DNA of 64,000 nt from Nocardioides sp. TRM66260-LWL (GTDB taxonomy: Bacteria; Actinomycetota; Actinomycetes; Propionibacteriales; Nocardioidaceae), in NCBI RefSeq assembly GCF_020075545.1, contig NZ_JAIQZK010000002.1:496001-560000 (forward strand), read 5' to 3'. The notes beneath the pieces are model-generated. The model was not told the DNA's origin. It worked only from the letters and a program-made list of their open reading frames with translations, and did not search any database. The position numbers were made by a program, and so were the translations under genes. Positions 16,142-26,205 of this stretch are shown in pieces. Position 1 is the first letter of the stretch. The number at the start of each line of letters is the position of its first letter.

Positions 16142-16501
16142 GGGCCAGGCGGCGTCCTCCTTGGTCTGGTCGCAGCCGACGCAGAGGCCCTGGGCGTTGT
16201 CGTAGGACCTGGGGCCGCCGTCCGCATGGCGCCGGGCGTGGTCGATCTGCCGGACGGGGGCGTTGCAGCAAGGGGTGCGGCACCAGCCGTCGCGCGGGGT
16301 GACCGGCTCGCGGAGAGCGGGTGGGAAGTCCCGCGATCGGGACTCCATCGCGATCAGCGCCCCGGTCTCGGGGTGCGCGAAGAGCCGCTTGACCGCGACA
16401 CGTCCGAGGTTCCCGAGATCGAACACGTGCTCGATTCCATGCGGAATGCTGCCGGAATGGAATCGGAAATCCCCAGGAGACGCGGACGACCGCAGTTCCA
16501 C
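16142..16501 (-). pseudogene. Remnant of an HNH endonuclease (3' end only)
   Basis: The minus-strand frame encodes a segment ending DGWCRTPCCNAPVRQIDHAR...CVGCDQTKEDAAW, with the C-x2/3-C, D-H and C-x2-C pattern of DUF222-associated HNH nucleases, preceded by RLFAHPETGALIAMESRSR, also typical just before the HNH. The large N-terminal DUF222 part is missing: the frame begins at 16501, 50 bp from the miaB stop. Homology stops near 16145 and the frame then runs on into the peptidase E gene. Locally AT-richer bases (about 16420-16530) agree with decay of an acquired gene. Confidence 0.75.
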
Positions 16502-16550
16502 AGTCGGTGGAGATCGACGTGGAAATGACCCCTGTGGACGACGAGCGGCG

Positions 16551-18032
16551 TCAGCCGCAGGCCGGCGCCGGTGGCAGCGGCGCGGGGACGCCCACGCTCG
16601 GCATGCCCAGCCCGACCCCCGGCGACGCGGCGACGGCGCGGCCCTGGCGGGCCTCCCAGGCGTCGCCCGACCGGGTGCGTCGCACGCCGTGCACGGTGTC
16701 GGCGACGAGGTGGTGCGGCGCGGCGTAGGTGATCTCGGCGGTGACGACGTCGCCCGGCCGGACCGGCGCGTCCAGCCCGGACGGCACCGCGAGGTGGACG
16801 AGCCGGTTGTCGGGCGCGCGTCCGGACAGCCGCGCGGTCTCGGCGTCCTTCTTTCCCTCGCCCTCGGCGACCATCACCTCGACGGTGCGGCCGAGCAGCG
16901 CCCTGTTCTCCTCCCAGGCGATCGCGTTGACCAGCTCGACGAGGCGGCCGTAGCGCTCCTTGACCACCGCGGGATCGACCTGGTCGGGCAGGTCGGCCGC
17001 CGGCGTGCCGGGACGCTTGGAGTACTGGAAGGTGAAGGCGCTGGAGAACCGCGAGGCCTCGACGACCCGCAGCGTCTCGGCGAAGTCGTCCTCGGTCTCG
17101 CCGGGGAAGCCGACGATGATGTCGGTGGTGATCGCCGCGTGCGGGATCGCGGCCCGCACCCGCTCGATGATCCCGAGGTAGCGCTCGGCGCGGTAGCTGC
17201 GGCGCATCGCCTTGAGGACGCGGTCGGAGCCCGACTGCAGCGGCATGTGCAGGCTGGGCATGACGTTGGGCGTCGCGGCCATCGCCTCGATCACGTCGTC
17301 GGTGAACTCGGCGGGGTGCGGGCTCGTGAAGCGCACGCGCTCCAGCCCGTCGATCTCGCCGCACGCGCGCAGCAGCTTCGAGAACGCCTGCCGGTCGCCG
17401 AACTCCACGCCGTAGGCGTTGACGTTCTGACCCAGCAGCGTCACCTCGCTGACGCCCTCGGCCACCAGCGCCTCGATCTCGGCGAGGATCTCGCCGGGAC
17501 GACGGTCCTTCTCCTTGCCGCGCAGGCTCGGGACGATGCAGAACGTGCAGGTGTTGTTGCACCCGACGCTGACGCTCACCCAGGCCGCGTAGGCCGACTC
17601 GCGCTTGGTCGGCAGGGTGCTCGGGAAGACCTCGAGCGACTCCAGGATCTCGACCTGGGCCTCCTCGGCCACCCGCGCCCGCTCCAGCAGCACCGGCAGG
17701 GAGCCGATGTTGTGGGTGCCGAACACGACGTCGACCCACGGCGCCCGCTCGGTGATCGTCGCGCGGTCCTTCTGCGCCAGGCAGCCGCCGACGGCGATCT
17801 GCATGCCCGGGTGCGCGGCCTTCACCGGCGCGAGGTGGCCGAGGTTGCCGTAGAGCTTGTTGTCGGCGTTCTCGCGCACCGCGCAGGTGTTGAAGACGAC
17901 GACGTCCGCCTGCTCCCCCGACGCCGCCCGCGCGTACCCCGCGTCCTCGAGCAGCCCGCCGAGCCGCTCGGAGTCGTGGACGTTCATCTGGCACCCGTAG
18001 GTGCGGACCTCGTAGGTGCGGGGCTCAGTCAT
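16551..18032 (-). CDS. miaB: tRNA-2-methylthio-N6-dimethylallyladenosine synthase
   Basis: Radical-SAM methylthiotransferase acting on i6A37 made by MiaA. It is 493 aa. The N-terminal UPF0004 domain has Cys14, Cys50 and Cys84 for the auxiliary [4Fe-4S] cluster. The radical-SAM triad is in GCNNTCTFC (Cys158, Cys162, Cys165). A TRAM domain lies near 395-465. Start ATG at 18032 has TACCCT 9 nt upstream. Confidence 0.96.
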   Translation of the reverse strand: MTEPRTYEVRTYGCQMNVHDSERLGGLLEDAGYARAASGEQADVVVFNTCAVRENADNKLYGNLGHLAPVKAAHPGMQIAVGGCLAQKDRATITERAPWVDVVFGTHNIGSLPVLLERARVAEEAQVEILESLEVFPSTLPTKRESAYAAWVSVSVGCNNTCTFCIVPSLRGKEKDRRPGEILAEIEALVAEGVSEVTLLGQNVNAYGVEFGDRQAFSKLLRACGEIDGLERVRFTSPHPAEFTDDVIEAMAATPNVMPSLHMPLQSGSDRVLKAMRRSYRAERYLGIIERVRAAIPHAAITTDIIVGFPGETEDDFAETLRVVEASRFSSAFTFQYSKRPGTPAADLPDQVDPAVVKERYGRLVELVNAIAWEENRALLGRTVEVMVAEGEGKKDAETARLSGRAPDNRLVHLAVPSGLDAPVRPGDVVTAEITYAAPHHLVADTVHGVRRTRSGDAWEARQGRAVAASPGVGLGMPSVGVPAPLPPAPACG

Positions 18033-18041
18033 GGCTCGTCC

Positions 18042-18047
18042 AGGGTA
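18042..18047 (-). promoter_or_regulatory. -10 hexamer TACCCT of miaB (leaderless candidate)
   Basis: TACCCT on the minus strand ends 9 nt before the ATG of miaB; no Shine-Dalgarno is present. Confidence 0.45.
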
Positions 18048-18137
18048 AGAGCGTGGCGCTCCATCCGAGAACTCGGAGCCACCACCGGCGACCGAGCGAC
18101 CGCCTCGGCCCTGCAGCACTGGGCGACCGGACGGCCG

Positions 18138-18869
18138 CTACCGGTTCGCGTTCCTGATCTGCTCCTCGACCAGCGCCGTCGACCTCTCCTCCAGGGGCAG
18201 GTCGAGGTGCCTGACCAGCCGCGGCGCACGGTCGCTCTCGCGCTGCGCGAGCACGTCGGCCACGCCGTCGACGTCGAGGCCCTCGATCTCGGGGGGCAGC
18301 CGGCTGGCAGCCTCGTCCGCGGCGACCGTGCCCGAGCTGCTCAGGGGGACGACGGAGTAGGCGGTGTCGGACGACGTCCCTCGGCCACCGTCGGCGGCGA
18401 AGACGAGGACCCGGTCGCCGGCGCAGATCTGCGGCCTGTCGGTCACGGACGGCGCGCCGGTGTGGCCCCGGTAGCCGACCGACGTCGGGCCGGGCCGGAA
18501 GGCCTCGCGGTACCCCGGATCCGCCCAGAGCACCCGATCGACGTCGACCTGCAGATCGCCGCGGGTGGCCTCGATGGCTCGGGTCCGCTCGATCAGGCTC
18601 TCGGTGGCCTTCGTGACCGTTCCGACCAGGACGGCGCGCGAGAACCCCTGCCACTCATCGAGGTGACCCGTGAGCTCGGGGATCCCGTCGAGGCCGGCGG
18701 GATCTGCGGTGGCCACGAAGGAGGCAGGTCCGCAGGACCCGACGTCAGGTGCCTGAGCCACCTCGTCCGGCGACCCCTGCTCCGAGCCGCAGCCTCCGCC
18801 CAGCCCGATGATCGCGGCCGAGGCGAGGGTCAACCCGTAGCGAATGCTCGACTCGCCGAGACCCGACAT
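18138..18869 (-). CDS. Hypothetical lipoprotein
   Basis: A 243-aa protein with a hydrophobic leader (IRYGLTLASAAIIGLGGGCGSE); the Cys after GLGG may be lipidated although the lipobox is not canonical. The body has GFSRAVLVGTVTKATES and later ICAGDRVLVFAADGG, a beta-rich secreted domain I do not recognise. ATG at 18869 was used; a GTG at 18881 overlapping the previous stop (GTGA) would add four residues and is equally possible. It follows two related secreted-protein genes. Confidence 0.6.
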   Translation of the reverse strand: MSGLGESSIRYGLTLASAAIIGLGGGCGSEQGSPDEVAQAPDVGSCGPASFVATADPAGLDGIPELTGHLDEWQGFSRAVLVGTVTKATESLIERTRAIEATRGDLQVDVDRVLWADPGYREAFRPGPTSVGYRGHTGAPSVTDRPQICAGDRVLVFAADGGRGTSSDTAYSVVPLSSSGTVAADEAASRLPPEIEGLDVDGVADVLAQRESDRAPRLVRHLDLPLEERSTALVEEQIRNANR

Positions 18870-18877
18870 GCGGCCCG

Positions 18878-19519
18878 TCACCCCTGCTCGAGCCAGCGCC
18901 CCAGGGTCGCGCTGCGCACCGGAGCCGGGGCGGACGCGCGGCCATCGGCGAGGGCGTCGTCGGTGAGCTCGGCGGCAGCCGGAGCGGGGTCTCCCGACGA
19001 CGGCCGGGTCGCCTCGGTGCGCACCCCGACCCGCACCCGCCAGGCGCCGCCGACGCACGGCGTCGGGATGCGGGCGGTGATGCCCCGCTCCGTGCGCGCG
19101 ACCACGAGCCCGTCGCAGGTCCGGTCGACGAGGCCGCTCCCGCCCGGGAGGCTGCGCCGCAGCCGCGGCGGCGTCGACCCGTCGAGGCTGACCCGCAGGC
19201 GGTAGACGAACCCCTGGCTCGTGCGCACCGTCGCCTCCCAGACGCCGTCGAGCCTCCGGTACGCCCGCAGCGACGTGGCGACGCGCAAGGTCGTCGCGTC
19301 GTACGCGACCCCGAAGCCGACGAGGTCGGCGGCCTCCACGTCACGGACCGCGGAGACGCCGGGCGGACCGGTGACCACCACGTCCCCCGACGGGTCGCGG
19401 TGGAAGGCGGTCGCGGCGTCCGCGCCGCCCACCCACAGCGCGAGACTGGACGCGAGGACGCCGGCGAGGAGGACGGGCCGGACGATCCGGCGCGCGTGTC
19501 GAGTCGAGCCCACGGCCAT
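18878..19519 (-). CDS. Secreted hypothetical protein, paralogue A
   Basis: It is 213 aa with a signal peptide (RPVLLAGVLASSLALWVGGADA). The mature part begins AFHRDPSGDVVV. The segments DVVV, TLRVATSLRAYRRLDGVWEATVRTS and ITARIPTPCVGGAWRVRVG line up with the next gene upstream, showing a tandem duplication. Two Cys residues near the end probably pair. CAGGAG precedes the ATG by 7 nt. The family is common as beta-sandwich extracellular proteins in actinobacteria; role unknown. Confidence 0.7.
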   Translation of the reverse strand: MAVGSTRHARRIVRPVLLAGVLASSLALWVGGADAATAFHRDPSGDVVVTGPPGVSAVRDVEAADLVGFGVAYDATTLRVATSLRAYRRLDGVWEATVRTSQGFVYRLRVSLDGSTPPRLRRSLPGGSGLVDRTCDGLVVARTERGITARIPTPCVGGAWRVRVGVRTEATRPSSGDPAPAAAELTDDALADGRASAPAPVRSATLGRWLEQG

Positions 19520-19623
19520 CGGGTGCTCCTGTCGCTCGCCGGCCGTCGGGACGCGGCCGGGTCAGCCGACCGTAGCGCCGGGGACCGGCGCCGTCGCCGA
19601 GGCGAGCAGGACGTCTGGACCGG

Positions 19624-20241
19624 TCAGCCGCGACCGACCCAGGGACCGAGCTTCGAGCGGGTGCCCGACACCCGGCCGGTGCGGAACGCGTCGTCGGCGC
19701 TCCTGGGCCCGTCGACGGTGGCGTCGGGCGTCGCGTGCAGCAGCAGGCCGACCCGCACCCGGTACGAGGGGCCGAGGCAGCGTTGCGGGATGCGGACGAG
19801 CAGGCCCGCCCGGGTGCGGCCGACGTAGGTGCCGCGGCAGGTGTACCGGTTGCCGTTGCGGTAGACCGTGATGGTCGGTCCGACCTCCTGGTAGTAGCGG
19901 AGCACCAGCGTGTCGCCCGACGACGTGAGCACCCGGACGATCCAGTAGTCGTCGAGGACGCTCCGGTACGCCCGGGTCGACGCGGCGATCTGCAGCAGGT
20001 CGTCGTCGTAGCGGACGGTGAGGCTCGTGAGGTCGCCGTTGCGCACGTCCGGCTCGACGGCCGGCGGCGTGCCGTCGTACCGCTGGACGACCACGTCGCC
20101 GGCGGCGTCGGAGTGACGCGACGTCGCGGCCGGCGCGGCGGCGGCCAGGCCGAGCACCAGGGCAGCGGAGAGCAGCGACGCGTGCAGGAGTCGGGCCCGC
20201 GGGGCGGGGCCGGGACGACGGGACGGCAGGGGGCGGGGCAT
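19624..20241 (-). CDS. Secreted hypothetical protein, paralogue B
   Basis: It is 205 aa with a signal peptide (LLSAALVLGLAAAAPAA), then HSDAAGDVVV. TSLTVRYDDDLLQIAASTRAY, VLTSSGDTLV and AGLLVRIPQRCLGPSYRVRVGL match paralogue A segment by segment, including the C-terminal Cys. AGGAGG sits 6 nt before the ATG at 20241, which fixes the start. Function unknown. Confidence 0.72.
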   Translation of the reverse strand: MPRPLPSRRPGPAPRARLLHASLLSAALVLGLAAAAPAATSRHSDAAGDVVVQRYDGTPPAVEPDVRNGDLTSLTVRYDDDLLQIAASTRAYRSVLDDYWIVRVLTSSGDTLVLRYYQEVGPTITVYRNGNRYTCRGTYVGRTRAGLLVRIPQRCLGPSYRVRVGLLLHATPDATVDGPRSADDAFRTGRVSGTRSKLGPWVGRG

Positions 20242-20341
20242 GGGGGTCCTCCTCCGAGGGCGGCAGGTGCCGGGCACGCTACGCCACCTGCGCGGCCCGC
20301 GCCGCCGAACGGCGTGCCGCGACCGAGGACCGGCGAGGGCC

Positions 20342-20347
20342 TACGCT
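20342..20347 (+). promoter_or_regulatory. -10 hexamer TACGCT of the small membrane protein (leaderless candidate)
   Basis: TACGCT ends 6 nt before the ATG at 20354. The same hexamer and spacing occur at the FmdA-like gene and the membrane hydroxylase gene. Confidence 0.55.
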
Positions 20348-20353
20348 GCGCCG

Positions 20354-20512
20354 ATGACCTCGGGAGCATCCGACGCCGGCCGCGCCCCGCTGCGCCACGC
20401 CGCGACGATCTGGTGGACGATCGCGGGTCAGCTCGCCGTCCTGCTCGCGCTGCTCGGCCTGCTGTTCCTCGTCACCTGGTTCGTCGCACCGGGCGGTCAC
20501 GAGCTGTCGTGA
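20354..20512 (+). CDS. Small single-pass membrane protein (52 aa)
   Basis: It begins MTSGASDAGRAPLRHAATIW and has one strong hydrophobic helix (WWTIAGQLAVLLALLGLLFLV) followed by TWFVAPGGHELS. The start is set by a TACGCT -10 placed 6 nt upstream. No function can be given. Confidence 0.6.
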   Translation: MTSGASDAGRAPLRHAATIWWTIAGQLAVLLALLGLLFLVTWFVAPGGHELS

Positions 20513-20530
20513 GCGCTTCGCACGCAGCAC

Positions 20531-20573
20531 GACGCCCGCCCGCCACCGCGTGGGACGGCGACGGGCGGGCGTC
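20531..20573. terminator. Bidirectional hairpin between convergent genes
   Basis: GACGCCCGCCCG (20531-20542) pairs perfectly with 20562-20573, 19-nt loop. It lies between the stops of the small membrane protein (+) and the lipocalin (-). Confidence 0.7.
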
Positions 20574-20602
20574 AGGGCAGCCTCGGAGCAGCCAGGGCAG
20601 CG

Positions 20603-21256
20603 TCAGAGCGTGCAGAGTCGCACGCGGTCCTGACGACCGCCGGCGACGGGCGTCACCGTGAACCGGCAGGAGTCGTAGCCGCGCGCCTCGACGATCTGGC
20701 GCACCTGGCTCCAGGTGATGCCCTGCAGCGCCGGGGTGCGGGAGAGCACGAAGCCGGACTGACGGGCGGGGTCGCCGACGATCGCGAAGGAGTAGTCCGG
20801 CGCGAGGTAGGTGATGACGTAGTTCGGGGTGCTGGTGTCGCCGAAGCTCGGGATGCCGTCGAAGCTCACCCGCAGCTGGGCGTTCGTGGTCGGGTCGAGC
20901 ACGTCGGCCTTGCCGGTGACGGTGCCCAGCAGCAGGTCGGTGAGCGGGCCGAGCCAGGTGCTGCAGGTGTTGCGCACGCCGATGGTGTCGGCGTCGACCG
21001 CGGTGTAGACGGCGGTCGAGTTGCGCGCGCACTGCAGCTGGTAGGGCTGCGGGATCGCGGCGACCTGGTACCAGCGGCCGAGGTAGCGCGCGAGGTCGAC
21101 GGAGGCGACCGGCGGCAGCGGCGTCGAGGCGGGGGCCGCCTGGGACGCCGGAGCGGCCTGGGCGGCCGTGCCGCCGAGGGTCGCGACGGCGAGGACGGCG
21201 GCCGCGAGGAGGGCCAGCGCGGCGGCCAGGCCCGAGCGGGCGCGGGAGCGGATCAT
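20603..21256 (-). CDS. Lipocalin family protein (Blc-like), secreted
   Basis: It is 217 aa with a signal peptide ending near TAAQAAPA. LARYLGRWYQVAAIPQPYQ carries the lipocalin G-x-W motif; NYVITYLAPDYSFAIVGDP and GFVLSRTPAL match bacterial lipocalins that bind lysophospholipid or fatty acids. Four Cys may form two disulfides. It lacks a lipobox Cys, so it should be released rather than anchored. A GGAAAGGA lies upstream of the ATG. Confidence 0.88.
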   Translation of the reverse strand: MIRSRARSGLAAALALLAAAVLAVATLGGTAAQAAPASQAAPASTPLPPVASVDLARYLGRWYQVAAIPQPYQLQCARNSTAVYTAVDADTIGVRNTCSTWLGPLTDLLLGTVTGKADVLDPTTNAQLRVSFDGIPSFGDTSTPNYVITYLAPDYSFAIVGDPARQSGFVLSRTPALQGITWSQVRQIVEARGYDSCRFTVTPVAGGRQDRVRLCTL

Positions 21257-21340
21257 GGCGAAGGTCCTTTCCGTGGTGGAAACGTCCTTCTCAGGGTCCC
21301 CGCTCGCGCGCGCCCGGGTCAGTCCGAAGGGGTGGGCTGG

Positions 21341-21826
21341 TCAGGCGCGGGGCGGCTTGGGCGTGACCCAGAGCCGGATGACGCCCTCGACGACCACCGT
21401 GCCGTCGTCGCGCACGCCGCGGACCCGCACGGGGACGTCGGGGTCCTCGCCGGTCCACTGCTCGGGGTCGGTCTCGGCGATGCAGGTGATGTCGCTGGTG
21501 GCCTTGGCCGTGTAGCTGACGTCCATGCCCTTGGGGATCCAGCGCCGGTCGGACGGGATGCTCGCCTCCGCCAGCGCGCCCATCGCGGCCTCCAGCCCGT
21601 TGCACAGCGCGATCGCGTGCACGGTGCCGAGGTGGTTGTGGACGCCGCGGCGCTTGGGGATGACCAGCTCGGCACGGTTCGGCTCGAGCACGGTGAACCG
21701 CGGCCGGATCGTGGCGAAGTACGGCGCCTTCTGCGCGAAGGCGAGGGAGAAGACGCGCTTGCCGACCGAGGCGCCGACGACCGGCAGGCTGGTCGTGGTG
21801 CGCCACAGCGAGAGGACCTGACTCAT
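21341..21826 (-). CDS. DUF4442 hotdog-fold protein (thioesterase-like)
   Basis: It is 161 aa, with GVHNHLGTVHAIALCNGLEAAMGALAEASIP and KGMDVSYTAKATSDITCIAET, which is the DUF4442 pattern close to the PaaI/YiiD hotdog family. Acyl-CoA thioesterase activity is plausible but not shown. TAGGGT ends 7 nt before the ATG, so the transcript may be leaderless. Confidence 0.82.
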   Translation of the reverse strand: MSQVLSLWRTTTSLPVVGASVGKRVFSLAFAQKAPYFATIRPRFTVLEPNRAELVIPKRRGVHNHLGTVHAIALCNGLEAAMGALAEASIPSDRRWIPKGMDVSYTAKATSDITCIAETDPEQWTGEDPDVPVRVRGVRDDGTVVVEGVIRLWVTPKPPRA

Positions 21827-21833
21827 GGGCGCG

Positions 21834-21839
21834 ACCCTA
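21834..21839 (-). promoter_or_regulatory. -10 hexamer TAGGGT of the DUF4442 gene
   Basis: TAGGGT on the minus strand with a 7-nt gap to the ATG; leaderless candidate. Confidence 0.5.
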
Positions 21840-21881
21840 CTGCTGGGTAACTTCGGCGGGCAACGCGATCCCGGCGGGCGG

Positions 21882-22211
21882 TCAGGCCACGGAGAGCAGC
21901 AGCTTCTCCAGCCGCGCGATCTCGTCCTCGCCGAGGCCGGCGGGATCGGCCAGCCGGGCCCGCAGCTCGACGGCCACGAGCGCCAGGGCGGCGCGGTCGA
22001 GCGCGCGGACGACGGCGCGCAGCTGGTTGACGACGTCCTCGACGTCGCGTCCCTCCTCGACCATCCGCAGCACGCCGCCGAGCTGGCCCTGCGCGCGCTT
22101 GATGCGGTTCGCGACCGGGACGACGTCGACCGCCGGCGCGTCGGCGACGGCCGCGACCTCGACGAGCTCGGCGGCCTGCGCGGGCACCGGGGCGATCGGG
22201 TCGACGGTCAC
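21882..22211 (-). CDS. CsoR/RcnR-family (DUF156) protein lacking metal ligands
   Basis: It is 109 aa. Residues 36-87 (RIKRAQGQLGGVLRMVEEGR, then NQLRAVVRALDRAALALVAVELR) have the DUF156 all-helical repressor fold, after a 33-residue hydrophobic/acidic N-terminal extension. The usual Cu(I) ligands are replaced: Cys by Val57 (RDVEDV instead of RYCxDV), His by Glu82, and the second Cys by Arg86. It therefore cannot sense copper in the known way. AAGGA lies 7 nt before the GTG at 22211. Confidence 0.78.
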   Translation of the reverse strand: MTVDPIAPVPAQAAELVEVAAVADAPAVDVVPVANRIKRAQGQLGGVLRMVEEGRDVEDVVNQLRAVVRALDRAALALVAVELRARLADPAGLGEDEIARLEKLLLSVA

Positions 22212-22414
22212 GACGGGGTCCTTCCGGACGGCGGGCCCACGGCGGGAGCCGTGCGACCCGGACGGGAGCGTGGGGGACGCCGAGCCGTCCGCCGGTGTCC
22301 AGGCTACGCCCGACCCCCCGGCGTCCTCGCCCGACGCCGCTTCAACGCCGCTGCAGGCCCGGCGTTACGCGCGCGATCCGCGAGGAGACGGGCGTCACCG
22401 CCCGGGGAGGCGGA

Positions 22415-22834
22415 TCAGGACGGATCGCGGGACTGGCCGAGGAAGCTCCGGGCCATCTGCAGCGCCTCGACGTGGCTGGTCATCTCGGTGACGACCGCCT
22501 TGCCGCCCCAGGCGAAGCGGATGGTCGGGCCGTTGACCCGCACCGACTCCAGCATCGTCCAGGGCACGAAGTCGACGGAGTAGTCGGCGACGCGCGAGCC
22601 GCCGCTGGGCGGCACGAACTCGACGTGGACGAGCGCCTCGGGCATCGCGGCGAGCAGCAGCAGCGGGTGGGCCCCGCGGTTGCGCACCAGGTGCGGGTGC
22701 GGCCGGGCCGCCGTCCCGCGGGCGCGGACCATGCGCTGCACCTCCTCGGGGATGCCGGGGTCGTCGAGCATGCCGGGGCGCTCGGGCTCCTCCACCTGCT
22801 GCGCGGCGTCGTCGCGGCGTCCGAACGGGCTCAT
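22415..22834 (-). CDS. Hypothetical protein divergent from marR
   Basis: A 139-aa soluble protein, charged at the N-terminus (SPFGRRDDAAQQVEEPERPG) with VHVEFVPPSGGSRVADYSVDFVPWTMLESVRVNGPTIRF in the middle. I do not recognise the family. GGAGG lies 6 nt before the ATG. It shares a 59-bp intergenic region with marR, which contains a palindromic operator, so it is probably regulated by MarR. Confidence 0.6.
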   Translation of the reverse strand: MSPFGRRDDAAQQVEEPERPGMLDDPGIPEEVQRMVRARGTAARPHPHLVRNRGAHPLLLLAAMPEALVHVEFVPPSGGSRVADYSVDFVPWTMLESVRVNGPTIRFAWGGKAVVTEMTSHVEALQMARSFLGQSRDPS

Positions 22835-22853
22835 GGTCGACCTCCAGCAAACC

Positions 22854-22867
22854 TCTTGACGTCAAGA
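22854..22867. promoter_or_regulatory. MarR operator palindrome TCTTGACGTCAAGA
   Basis: A perfect 14-bp palindrome of the TTGAC-GTCAA type typical for MarR proteins, between divergent genes. It overlaps a TTGACG that could be the -35 of marR. Confidence 0.75.
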
Positions 22868-22881
22868 TTCTCGACCGCGCG

Positions 22882-22887
22882 TAGCAT
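22882..22887 (+). promoter_or_regulatory. -10 hexamer TAGCAT of marR (leaderless candidate)
   Basis: TAGCAT ends 6 nt before the ATG at 22894. The TTGACG at 22856-22861 lies 20 bp upstream, a little long for a -35. Confidence 0.6.
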
Positions 22888-22893
22888 GGCGGC

Positions 22894-23394
22894 ATGAGGG
22901 ACGAGGTCGATCGGCTGATCGAGGCCTGGGCGCGGGAGCGTCCCGATCTCGACCTCGACCCCGTCGCGGTGTTCAGCCGCATCTCGCGACTGGCCCGGCA
23001 CCTCGACCTCGCGCGACGCGAGGCGTTCACCGCGCACGAGATCGAGTCGTGGGAGTTCGACGTGCTCGCCGCGCTGCGGCGCGCGGGCGACCCGTACGAG
23101 CTCTCGCCGGGCCGGCTGCTGCGCGAGACGCTGGTGACCAGCGGGACGATGACCAACCGCGTCGACCGGCTCGTCCAGCGGGGCCTCGTCGAGCGGCACC
23201 CCGACCCGGACGACCGGCGCGGCGTCATCGTGCGGCTCACGCCGGAGGGCAAGGACGCCGTCGACGCCGCCTTCACCGCGCTGCTCGACGCCGAGCAGGC
23301 GCTGCTCGCGGCGCTGCCCGAGGGCGACCGGCAGCGGCTCGCCGCGCTGCTGCGCGGCCTGCTGGAGCCGTTCGGCTCCGGCGACGACGACTAG
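22894..23394 (+). CDS. MarR-family transcriptional regulator
   Basis: It is 166 aa. Helices for dimerisation flank a winged helix with LSPGRLLRETLVTSGTMTNRVDRL (recognition) and VERHPDPDDRRGVIVRLTPEG (wing). It very probably represses itself and the divergent hypothetical gene through the 14-bp palindrome in between. The inducer is unknown. Confidence 0.9.
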   Translation: MRDEVDRLIEAWARERPDLDLDPVAVFSRISRLARHLDLARREAFTAHEIESWEFDVLAALRRAGDPYELSPGRLLRETLVTSGTMTNRVDRLVQRGLVERHPDPDDRRGVIVRLTPEGKDAVDAAFTALLDAEQALLAALPEGDRQRLAALLRGLLEPFGSGDDD

Positions 23395-23404
23395 CGCCCG
23401 CACG

Positions 23405-24229
23405 TCAGGCGACCCGCGAGCGGCCGAGGGCGGCCTCGGCGCAGCGCCGACCCAGCTCGAGGTGCTCGGCGGTGCGGGAGAAGTCGTTCATCCGCACCCC
23501 CAGGTCGGGCGCGGTCAGGTGCACGACCTCCACGCCCGGGCCGAAGGTGACGGCGGGGCGCACCCGCATCGAGACCGCGAGGCTGGTGAGCAGCACGTCC
23601 AGCGGGGTGCGGGCGCGGCGCCGGATCGCGGCGACGCTGGCGTCGAGGACGAAGACGCGGTCGGGGGCGAGGTCGAGCGCGCCGGCGATCGGCACCAGGT
23701 CGGCGATGCCGCCGTCGACGTGCGTGGTGCGGGAGCCGTCGGGCTCGGGCAGGCTCACCGGCTCGAAGATGCCGGGGAGCGCGGTGGAGGCCAGCAGCGT
23801 GCGGAGCAGGTCGCCGCGGTCGTGGTACGCCGCGTGGTAGCCGGCGCTGTCGCCCTCGAGCCGGGTGGTGGTGACGCGCACCGGCACCGGCAGGTCCTCC
23901 AGCCGCGTGACGCCGGCCCAGGCGCCGACCAGGCGCTCGAGGCCGGTGGTCGGGAACAGCGACGTGGGATGGCGCACCACGTGGCCCACGCGGTTCCACA
24001 CCCGGCCCGGGAAGACGTCGGTGGCCCGGATCGCCCGCCACCGCTCGGCCAGCTGCGCCACGCCCGCGTAGCCGGGGTGGCCGGCGAGGAACACGGCGTT
24101 GAGCGCGCCGACCGAGGTGCCCACGTAGGCCGCCGGGCGCACGCCGTAGGCCAGCAGGACGTCCAGCATGCCCACCTGGACGGCGCCGCGCGCGGCACCG
24201 CCGGAGAGCACGAGCACGTCACGGGGCAT
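23405..24229 (-). CDS. Patatin-like phospholipase (RssA/NTE type)
   Basis: Acyl hydrolase of 274 aa with the Ser-Asp dyad of patatins: oxyanion loop GGAARG (10-15), nucleophile Ser39 in GTSVG, and Asp172 in VDGGIADLVP. No signal peptide. CGGAGG lies just before the ATG at 24229. Its stop is 10 bp from the convergent marR stop. Substrate unknown. Confidence 0.9.
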   Translation of the reverse strand: MPRDVLVLSGGAARGAVQVGMLDVLLAYGVRPAAYVGTSVGALNAVFLAGHPGYAGVAQLAERWRAIRATDVFPGRVWNRVGHVVRHPTSLFPTTGLERLVGAWAGVTRLEDLPVPVRVTTTRLEGDSAGYHAAYHDRGDLLRTLLASTALPGIFEPVSLPEPDGSRTTHVDGGIADLVPIAGALDLAPDRVFVLDASVAAIRRRARTPLDVLLTSLAVSMRVRPAVTFGPGVEVVHLTAPDLGVRMNDFSRTAEHLELGRRCAEAALGRSRVA

Positions 24230-24303
24230 GCCCCTCCGATCGGCAGGATCGGGCTCGACCTTCGGTGTCGGACGGGCGCGGGGCCTGGGCGGCCCGCCCG
24301 GGG

Positions 24304-26154
<1,851 letters not shown>

Positions 26155-26205
26155 GGGGTTCGGACTCCTGGTTCGGGGCGGGTGCCCGGCTGCCCGGGCA
26201 CGGGG

